A stretch of DNA of 64,000 nt from Providencia zhijiangensis. GTDB lineage: Bacteria; Pseudomonadota; Gammaproteobacteria; Enterobacterales; Enterobacteriaceae. The notes below the pieces were generated by a model. It was not told where the DNA came from. It saw only the letters and a program-made list of their open reading frames with translations, and did no database searches. The stretch lies in contig NZ_CP135990.1 of the NCBI RefSeq assembly GCF_030315915.2, positions 1,922,001 to 1,986,000 of the forward strand, in the 5' to 3' direction. Each line of letters begins with the position of its first letter. The first letter of the stretch is position 1. This document shows, piece by piece, positions 57,945 to 64,000 of the stretch. The position numbers and the translations under genes are program-made.

Positions 57945-57979
57945 AAAAAACAAAAAACGCCACTCTTTCGAGTAGCGCT
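57945..57979 (-). terminator. Intrinsic terminator of the YfcC-type gene
   Basis: On the minus strand CGCTACTC pairs with GAGTGGCG (one mismatch) around GAAA, followed by TTTTTTGTTTTTTGAG. It lies about 45 bases after the carrier stop. Confidence 0.88.
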
Positions 57980-58021
57980 TTGATAAATCCCCTGTCTGTC
58001 TAAATAACGTAATAAACAGAC

Positions 58022-59476
58022 TTAAATCGGACCTAAATTTGTCATGACTGCGTAAACAATCGAGATAATCGAAATAATGACCCAAGTTAATACCAGCGGC
58101 CAAATAAACTTCAGCCACTTGGTGTATGGGATTTTCGACGTCGCTAACACTGCCATCAGGATACCTGATGTTGGGTTAATACAGTTCACGACACCCTCGC
58201 CCATTAATACCGTTTGAACGGTAGTTTGACGGGTGATTTCTAACAGGTCGCCCATTGGGGTGAAAATAGGCACTAAAACTGCCGCTTCACCGGAACCTGA
58301 AGAAATAAAAAAGTGCATAATAGCAGCGGTACCGAACATTGAAATCGCAGATAATGTTTTCGGTAATCCATCCATCAGAGAAATAATCGAATTCACGATG
58401 GTGTCTAAGATCATTCCATCCGCTAATACAATCGCAATCGCACGCGCCATACCAACGATAAATGCCCCGCCAACCATGCCAGCACAGCCTTTCAGGAAGC
58501 CGGTTGCAATATCATTCGGTGACATTCTGTTCAGTACGCCTACCCCCACGCCTAAGATGATAAACATGGCCATCATCTCTTTCTCGCCCCAACCCCACTC
58601 AATCGCACCAAAAATAAAGCCAATTAAACAGAATGCGGCATAGGATAATGTAATGACGTGGCGTAAAGAGATTTTTGAGGTCTCAAATTGGCTATCATCA
58701 ATTTGCACTTCGGGGCGAACCATCCCTTGACGGCGGCTTTTCTTCGCGTACAGAGTTAAGAAGATAATCCCTGCAACCACAAAGCTAATATAAACCACAG
58801 TACGGAAGCCAAATGCCGATAGCAGTGGAACGTCAGCCAAACCTTGAGATAACCCGACAGTCATCGGTGCCATTACCGAAGCGTTAAAGCCGGAGTATGC
58901 CGCAACATAGACGATCGCTGCGCCAAACTTGTCATCCATTCCGACAGACTTCGCCACCAATAAACCTATTGGCACGAATGCAATTATCGAGTTCACCACA
59001 ATTCCAGTGGTACCCAAAATGGAGAACACCACAAAGAAGATAGTGATCAACAAAAAGTCATTGAGCTTTTTACTGCGTGAAATATTGCTCAGAACTTTGT
59101 TGATTGCACCCGTCGTTTCAAGCAGATGTAACGCGCCCCCAGTAAAGATAATCAGGAAAATGATCGGAGCCGCTTTAACTAGCCCGTCAGCGATCGATGT
59201 GAAAACCTGCCCTGGTAAAACGCCATGCTGTTCAGGTAAACGCTCATAACTTCCCGGAATGGTATAGGAACTCTTGACTTGGGTTTCCACGCCATCTTTG
59301 ATAGTCGTGATCACTTTCGTTTCAGAGGCATATTGCCCAGCCGGAACGATCCAAGTAGCAACCGCTGCCGCTACTAAGATGAAAAAGAGCAATACATACG
59401 GGTTTATCCCATCAGAACGCTTTTTTTGTGGTGGTGGTGTTGTTGATGCTTTTGATGTTGATATGGATGTTGCCAT
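58022..59476 (-). CDS. YfcC family carrier
   Basis: The 484-residue protein has 11-13 membrane segments and belongs to the YfcC/C4-dicarboxylate anaerobic carrier-like group. Diagnostic blocks are NPYVLLFFILVAAAVATWIVPAGQY, IFLIIFTGGALHLLETTGAI and INPTSGILMAVLATSKIPYTKW. Members are annotated as dicarboxylate, basic amino acid or peptide-derived substrate carriers. Because a putative peptidase is next to it, import of a folate-like or N-acyl amino acid substrate is possible but unproven. Confidence 0.85.
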   Translation of the reverse strand: MATSISTSKASTTPPPQKKRSDGINPYVLLFFILVAAAVATWIVPAGQYASETKVITTIKDGVETQVKSSYTIPGSYERLPEQHGVLPGQVFTSIADGLVKAAPIIFLIIFTGGALHLLETTGAINKVLSNISRSKKLNDFLLITIFFVVFSILGTTGIVVNSIIAFVPIGLLVAKSVGMDDKFGAAIVYVAAYSGFNASVMAPMTVGLSQGLADVPLLSAFGFRTVVYISFVVAGIIFLTLYAKKSRRQGMVRPEVQIDDSQFETSKISLRHVITLSYAAFCLIGFIFGAIEWGWGEKEMMAMFIILGVGVGVLNRMSPNDIATGFLKGCAGMVGGAFIVGMARAIAIVLADGMILDTIVNSIISLMDGLPKTLSAISMFGTAAIMHFFISSGSGEAAVLVPIFTPMGDLLEITRQTTVQTVLMGEGVVNCINPTSGILMAVLATSKIPYTKWLKFIWPLVLTWVIISIISIVYAVMTNLGPI

Positions 59477-59518
59477 AGATTTATCCTGTTGGATTATTAT
59501 TTATTTTGTTAGCCATAA

Positions 59519-60649
59519 TTACTGCGTAATGCGTTTTAACACATTGAAAAATAACTGAGCGCGCTCAGTTAAAGAGGGAATTTCAAGATACTCTTTGTCA
59601 CTATGTTGATAGCCGCCAATTGGGCCTAAACCGTCTACCGTTGGTGTCCCCACACCCGCGGTAAATGAAGCATCTGAGCCACCACCTGTAGAAACGTCTT
59701 CCAGAGTGATTGCCAGTTTGTCGGCTTCTTGTTTGATGATGTCGATAAGCGCGGCACTTTCTGGCGTTTTTGCCATTGGTGGACGGTTGATCCCGCCTGT
59801 CAGTGAAAGCTGAATGCCTTCTAGAACAGGCTGGCTGCACACTTCACGTACTTTCTTGTCGATTTCAATACCTTGCTGCTCAGAAGAGATCCGCACATCA
59901 ATTTCTGCACGCGCATTTGGAGCAACAGTATTCACAGAGGTTCCACCCGTGATCAGACCCACGTTCACCGAAAGCCCTTTATCGTGCTGAGAAAGCGCAT
60001 GTAAGCTTTGGATTTTAAAAGTAAGTTCTTGGATAGCGCTGATCCCAGCTTCAGGAGCAATACCTGAGTGAGAGGCTTTACCTTGAATAGTCAGAACATA
60101 GGTTCCTACACCGCGACGGGCGCTAACAATGGCACCATTCGCACGTGCTGGCTCCATCACTAAGGCATAGCGCTTGTCTTTTGCACATTCCTCGATGACT
60201 GAACGTGACGAAATAGAACCAATCTCTTCGTCGCAGTTCAACAGCACTTCAATTTTCTTGTAACGCTCATCGCTGGAGGCATAAAGCTGTTTGATCACCT
60301 GATGCACCATGACATGGCTGCCTTTCATATCGATAACACCGGGGCCATAGGCTCTATCACCCTCAATACTAAATGGTCTTTCCGCTACAGTGCCTTTTGG
60401 AAATACAGTATCAAGGTGCAGCAAAATCAAAATTTCAGGCGTGGTAGATGGGTGATAAATGCGATAGTTATTACCCAATTTTTCATTTGGGATTATCTCA
60501 ACTTCAAAACCCATTGATTGGTAGCGTTCACACCAAAATGCGGCGTGATTATCCACCCCCTCTTTATCGTATGAACCGGATTCTGTATTAACCACTTGCT
60601 TTAATAAGTCCAGCATTTCTGCTTCGTGTGTTAAAAATTCATTGTGCAT
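59519..60649 (-). CDS. M20 family metallopeptidase (glutamate carboxypeptidase-like)
   Basis: The 376-residue protein is an M20/ArgE-DapE-CPG2 type zinc hydrolase. Metal-binding blocks are LLHLDTVFPKG, YGPGVIDMKGSHVM and LLNCDEEIGS, and the dimerisation domain (about 175-285) is present. GGGSDASFTAGVGTPTVDGLGP carries the C-terminal motif. Length and motifs best fit carboxypeptidase G2-like enzymes, which cleave a C-terminal glutamate. No signal peptide is seen, so it should be cytosolic. It lies 42 bases upstream of the YfcC-type gene on the same strand, a likely uptake-and-cleavage operon. Confidence 0.88.
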   Translation of the reverse strand: MHNEFLTHEAEMLDLLKQVVNTESGSYDKEGVDNHAAFWCERYQSMGFEVEIIPNEKLGNNYRIYHPSTTPEILILLHLDTVFPKGTVAERPFSIEGDRAYGPGVIDMKGSHVMVHQVIKQLYASSDERYKKIEVLLNCDEEIGSISSRSVIEECAKDKRYALVMEPARANGAIVSARRGVGTYVLTIQGKASHSGIAPEAGISAIQELTFKIQSLHALSQHDKGLSVNVGLITGGTSVNTVAPNARAEIDVRISSEQQGIEIDKKVREVCSQPVLEGIQLSLTGGINRPPMAKTPESAALIDIIKQEADKLAITLEDVSTGGGSDASFTAGVGTPTVDGLGPIGGYQHSDKEYLEIPSLTERAQLFFNVLKRITQ

Positions 60650-61246
60650 GTTGAGTTCCTATTATTTATTATTTTATGGCGAGATATTTCAATGAGGGAA
60701 ATTGGCTCCCGCACGATAAGATTTTTATTCCAAACAAAATTAAATGTTTATTACCTATAGACAATAATATTGTCGAATATTCCATTTGACGCGTAAAAAC
60801 ACGCCATTACCTATGCGGATTTAATGCATATACAACAATGGCGAGTAATTGAGGGGTTTAACCCAAGGTGGAACAACCCTATGATAATCCGACATTTAGC
60901 TTGATTGAAAAGGATACTTTCGCACCATAGCATAATAGATAAATAAATTACAAATAATTATTAATGCATAACTATGCGTTATTTTTTGAATCTTTAAAAA
61001 AGTAATAGTTACAGATAGGAATTATAAAAATAGTCATAATCAATATATTAATTATGGTGAATAATTTTCAAAAATTAATGGCATGCTATTAATTTTAGTT
61101 AACCATAAATATGTAGCATTACACGCGGTCTTTATTTTTTTTATTTACATTATTTAACGCTAATAAAGCGTATTCATCGTTTAACTTTATTTAAATTAAA
61201 ATAACCACAAAGGAGTATTTAGTCTATTTGTTCAACATTTATAAGA
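60650..61246. promoter_or_regulatory. AT-rich region upstream of the peptidase-carrier operon
   Basis: This gene-free region contains the perfect palindrome GACAATAATATTGTC at 60760-60774, 111 bases upstream of the peptidase start. A regulator operator is plausible. The remainder is AT-rich without reading frames that I can support. Confidence 0.5.
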
Positions 61247-61344
61247 TAAATAAACATCAGCGCCTAAAAAACATACGGATTTTTTAAACTGAGAGTTTAA
61301 TGTCATTCAATTTAGGTGCGATTTTCTTTCAGTATGTTTATTTA
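61247..61344. repeat. Three nested inverted repeats, possible structured RNA
   Basis: Outer arms TAAATAAACAT (61247-61257) and ATGTTTATTTA (61334-61344) are exact reverse complements. Inside them GCGCCTAAA (61260-61268) pairs with TTTAGGTGC (61311-61319) with one G-T pair. The innermost TAAACT/AGTTTA (61285-61299) encloses GAG. The three stems nest without crossing. No protein frame overlaps them. Confidence 0.7.
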
Positions 61345-61472
61345 GCTCTCTTCAGCATAAAATGCGATACGCCTTTCTTCTACTAGCGTACCACTTTGCT
61401 GGCACTATTCGCTGGAATAGTTAGATAAAATGATAAATCGAATACGGTGGGGATAGAGGTAGGATGAGCAAA

Positions 61473-61502
61473 TAAAAAAGGGAAACATGACGTTTCCCTT
61501 TC
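61473..61502 (-). terminator. Intrinsic terminator of htpX
   Basis: AAAGGGAAAC and GTTTCCCTTT form a 10-bp stem; on the minus strand it is followed by a T tract. It lies about 25 bases after the htpX stop. Confidence 0.9.
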
Positions 61503-61526
61503 ATTTTATCGCATTAACATCGTAGG

Positions 61527-62411
61527 CTATTTCAGATATTGGCCTGAGCGTAATGCTTCAATACGTTTATCTAATGGTGGGTGAGATAAAAACAGTTCGC
61601 TAAATGCTTTACCACGGCCATTGATACAAAATGCCATCAAGCGCCCTTCTTCTTGCGGCTCATAGCTTGTTTTCAGGCGTTGCAGTGCAGCAATCATTTT
61701 CTCTCTACCGACTAATTTGGCAGAGCCTGCATCCGCGTGGAACTCACGGTAACGAGAGAACCACATCGTAATGATGCTCGCTAAAATACCAAACACGATT
61801 TCTAATACCATCGAAACGGCAAAATAAACCATTGGGTTACCATTGCTGCTTTCACTTTCATTGTCATTGTTGTTTGACATAAAGCCAGCCGCAACTTGCG
61901 CCAAAATACGTGAAATAAAGATAACAAAGGTATTCACAACACCTTGCAATAAGGTCATGGTAACCATATCACCGTTAGCGACATGGCTGATTTCATGAGC
62001 AATAACGGCTTCAGCTTCATCACGGCTCATGTTTTCCAATAAACCCGTACTTACCGCAACCAAAGAAGCATCACGGCGTGCACCCGTTGCAAATGCGTTG
62101 ATATCCGGTGCATGGTAAATTGCCACTTGTGGCATTTTGATACCCACTTGCTGGGATTGACGGCTAACAGTGTTAACTAACCACTGTTCCATCTCATTAC
62201 GTGGATGTTCGATAACTTCACCACCAACGGACTTCAGCGCCATCCATTTGGACATGAGCAGCGACACAAACGCGCCACCAAAACCAAACAATGCCGCCAT
62301 GATCAGCAGACCTTGAGCACTACTTCCACGTATCCCGGTTAAACTTAAAATAATCCCGAACACAAACATAACAGCTAAGTTTGTGAGCAAGAATAAAGCA
62401 ATTCTCATCAT
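61527..62411 (-). CDS. htpX: Membrane protease HtpX
   Basis: HtpX is an inner membrane zinc endopeptidase that degrades misfolded membrane proteins together with FtsH, under Cpx control in E. coli. The 294 residues start [20 protein letters not shown], have two N-terminal and two middle membrane segments, and carry the zinc motif HEISH at 139-143 with a third ligand in the [10 protein letters not shown] block. The neighbouring prc gene is nearby, as in E. coli. Confidence 0.97.
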   Translation of the reverse strand: MMRIALFLLTNLAVMFVFGIILSLTGIRGSSAQGLLIMAALFGFGGAFVSLLMSKWMALKSVGGEVIEHPRNEMEQWLVNTVSRQSQQVGIKMPQVAIYHAPDINAFATGARRDASLVAVSTGLLENMSRDEAEAVIAHEISHVANGDMVTMTLLQGVVNTFVIFISRILAQVAAGFMSNNNDNESESSNGNPMVYFAVSMVLEIVFGILASIITMWFSRYREFHADAGSAKLVGREKMIAALQRLKTSYEPQEEGRLMAFCINGRGKAFSELFLSHPPLDKRIEALRSGQYLK

Positions 62412-62537
62412 TTTTTATAGGTTCCTTGGTCAAAACAAACATCACGACAAATTTACTTTATAAATAAGGTTTTTTCACACCATTTCAAGCCCATTAACAG
62501 GAAAAAGCCATAAAATAACATATCTTTACACACAGGA

Positions 62538-62569
62538 ATAAAAAATGCCGTTTTAATAAACGGCATTTA
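62538..62569 (-). terminator. Intrinsic terminator of the repeat-protein gene
   Basis: AAATGCCGTTT and AAACGGCATTT form a perfect 11-bp stem with a 4-base loop; on the minus strand a T6 run follows. It lies about 35 bases after the stop. Confidence 0.9.
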
Positions 62570-62601
62570 AATGATAGCGATAAGGCACTACGAGAAAATG
62601 A

Positions 62602-63372
62602 TCAGCTCACTTTTCCTTTAGTTGGTTTGCCCTTAGAAACCTTTGCGGTTGTTTTAGCAGCAGCTTTAGCTTTATCGGCTTTCGCTTTATCCGCTTTCGC
62701 TTTATCCGCTTTTGCTTTGTCTGCTTTATCTTTTGCTGCTTTGGTTTTGTCTTTCTCTACCGCTTTAGCTTTGTCGGCTTTTTCCTTCACCGCTTTAGAG
62801 GTTTCCTTCTCTTTAGCCTTGGCTTTATCTGCTTTTTCTTTCACTGCTTTTGCAGATTCTTTGTCGGCAGTTTTAGCTTTATCTGCTTTCTCTTTTACAG
62901 CTTTAGAGGTTTCTTTATCAGCAGCTTTGGCTTTATCCGCTTTCTCTTTTACAGCTTTAGAGGTCTCTTTCTCTGTTGCTTTTGCCTTATCTTTCACAGC
63001 TTTCGATGTTTCCTTCTCAGCTGCTTTAGCCTTATCAGTTGCTTTTGATGCTTTATCTTTTGCAGTTTTACTCATGTTGTCACCTGTCTCTTTGATAGAA
63101 TCTACCGCTGATGGTTTGCTGGACTGCTTTGCCACACCCGCCCCAATACCCGCACCAATACCTGCATTTTTATTGATTGAGTTTTTTAGTTCATTTGTAC
63201 AGACTTGCTCCGAACGACTGGTTGTTCCGTCATTACAGATAAATTGCCCGCCATCACAACGAGCAATTCCGCCTTTAGCGCCTGAACAAGGGTAGTTACT
63301 TGCATTCGCAGAACCCATTGACGACATCATGACCGCCATGACAGTTAATAAACCTACAGATAATTTACGCAT
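62602..63372 (-). CDS. Exported lysine/alanine-rich repeat protein
   Basis: The 256-residue protein has a signal peptide (MRKLSVGLLTVMAVMMSSMGSANA) and then a short cysteine-containing region (Cys29, 39, 46, 58: YPCSGAKGGIARCDGGQFICNDG). After about residue 105 it turns into charged Lys-Ala-Glu repeats. Four units of 18 residues resemble ETSKAVKEKADKAKAADK (136-207), followed by pentapeptide DKAKA repeats (216-237). It should form a long periplasmic helix. I recognise no family with confidence; the C-terminus resembles histone H1-like or TolA-like low-complexity segments only in composition. It lies between htpX and prc, which are adjacent in E. coli. Confidence 0.75.
   Translation of the reverse strand: MRKLSVGLLTVMAVMMSSMGSANASNYPCSGAKGGIARCDGGQFICNDGTTSRSEQVCTNELKNSINKNAGIGAGIGAGVAKQSSKPSAVDSIKETGDNMSKTAKDKASKATDKAKAAEKETSKAVKDKAKATEKETSKAVKEKADKAKAADKETSKAVKEKADKAKTADKESAKAVKEKADKAKAKEKETSKAVKEKADKAKAVEKDKTKAAKDKADKAKADKAKADKAKADKAKAAAKTTAKVSKGKPTKGKVS
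62662..63012 (-). repeat. 54-bp and 15-bp tandem repeats within the exported repeat protein
   Basis: Bases 62752-63012 encode five related units; the last four are 54 bp long and the first is three codons shorter. Bases 62662-62727 are 15-bp units encoding DKAKA. Copies differ at synonymous and some non-synonymous positions, so the array is not recent but could still change length by slippage. Confidence 0.8.
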
Positions 63373-63551
63373 TGTTTTGCCTCATTAATAAGGGATATTA
63401 CTAACTGAAGTGTAGGATACTTTTGAAAAAGCGAAAGAAAACCCAATAATTTTTTAAATAAAAATTTAAGTTTAGTTGAATTTAAGTCTGTAGATAAAAT
63501 ACCAAATAAAATAAATCACCTTAAAATCAATTAATTATGGTATTTTTAGAT

Positions 63552-63576
63552 ATAAAAAAGCCAGCTTGCGCTGGCT
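63552..63576 (-). terminator. Intrinsic terminator of prc
   Basis: AGCCAGC and GCTGGCT form a perfect 7-bp stem with loop TTGC (63559-63576). On the minus strand the stem is followed by TTTTTTATAT. It lies about 20 bases after the prc stop. Confidence 0.88.
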
Positions 63577-63595
63577 CTAAAAATACTTTTTATTT

Positions 63596-64000
63596 TTACT
63601 GCTTGGCACCAGAAAGCATCTTAGTGTTTTGATTCGAAAGGTCTATTGCCATTTTCACCGTTTCATCTAAATACGGATCTGGCGCTTCGTAATCTTTCGG
63701 TAAATCATCAATCGACTTCAATAATGGCTTGCCAAGTTTCGCATTGCGCTCATTAATGCGTTTCAGTTTGGTCGCATCAATTTCATCATCTTCTTTCTGA
63801 CGCTGAGCATAGTTCAGAGAAATCAGATTCTTAGTCGCTTTCAATGACTTGTAACGCGCAATATCTTCATCGATATATTTGAATTCAGGATCAACACTGA
63901 TACGGGCTAAATGCTTGGTTTTAATCGGAGATAAATCCGCGTTAATGTCCCCAGATTTAGTGTAATTCGCAGCCGGGATGCTATCCCAAGGCAATGCGTT
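63596..64000 (-). CDS. prc: Tail-specific protease Prc, C-terminal part only
   Basis: Prc is a periplasmic serine/lysine protease that processes FtsI (PBP3) and degrades tagged proteins. The window holds only the last 134 codons: NALPWDSIPAANYTKSG, then RYKSLKATKNLISLNYAQRQKEDDE and DDLPKDYEAPDPYLDETVKMAIDL. These match the C-terminal helical region of E. coli Prc. The gene continues past the right edge. Downstream lies the repeat-protein gene and then htpX. Confidence 0.93.
   Translation of the reverse strand, partial: NALPWDSIPAANYTKSGDINADLSPIKTKHLARISVDPEFKYIDEDIARYKSLKATKNLISLNYAQRQKEDDEIDATKLKRINERNAKLGKPLLKSIDDLPKDYEAPDPYLDETVKMAIDLSNQNTKMLSGAKQ

Noticed and set aside
62627..63295. 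Long plus-strand open frame rich in Ala/Phe/Ser-Leu
   Set aside because: It is the antisense shadow of the Lys/Ala repeat gene; its low-complexity repeats merely mirror the 54-bp and 15-bp units.

Overview
This is about 64 kb of chromosome from a gammaproteobacterium of the order Enterobacterales. Gene order follows the Escherichia coli trp-opp-adhE-hns-galU-purU block and then the xthA/topB-selD-sppA-ansA-gapA-fadR-nhaB-dsbB and htpX-prc blocks. The bases look AT-rich, trpG and trpD are separate genes rather than fused, and two oppA genes lie in tandem. That points to the Morganellaceae, most likely Providencia; the genus is my inference from protein resemblance, not a search.

Layout. 1-4.6 kb: end of the trp operon (trpG tail, trpD, trpCF, trpB, trpA). 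5-8.1 kb: ompW and yciC, the latter interrupted four codons before its natural stop by a complete IS10 of 1329 bp with 9-bp target duplications. 8.2-16 kb: a SulP transporter, yciB, yciA, tonB, the small gene yciY (57 codons), clsA, yciU and a SUKH-HEAT protein gene. 16.2-23.5 kb: the oligopeptide transporter oppA2-oppA-oppB-oppC-oppD-oppF. 24-34.5 kb: ychE, adhE, tdk, hns, galU, rssB, ychJ, purU and a tRNA-Tyr gene. 34.5-37 kb: an AT-rich LysR regulator touching the tRNA 3' end, xthA, and a decayed DJ-1/PfpI remnant. 37-48 kb: topB, selD and ydjA, then sppA, ansA-pncA, yeaC, msrB, gapA and yeaD. 48-57.7 kb: mipA, dadX-dadA, fadR, nhaB, dsbB, a DUF333 lipoprotein, an SMR exporter, sotB and yecF. 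58-64 kb: a YfcC-type carrier with an M20 peptidase, htpX, a lysine/alanine-repeat exported protein, and the 3' end of prc.

Most of the window is core metabolism and envelope biology: tryptophan synthesis, peptide uptake, mixed-acid fermentation (adhE), nucleoid silencing (hns), sigma-S turnover (rssB), D-alanine catabolism (dadAX), and membrane or periplasmic quality control (htpX, prc, dsbB, sppA). The accessory signal is limited: the IS10 copy, the SUKH-HEAT gene, the LysR gene at the tRNA, the repeat protein between htpX and prc, the carrier-peptidase pair, and several unexplained inverted repeats. I saw no CRISPR array, prophage, integrase, toxin locus or recognisable defence system, and no convincing evidence of an undescribed multi-gene system.
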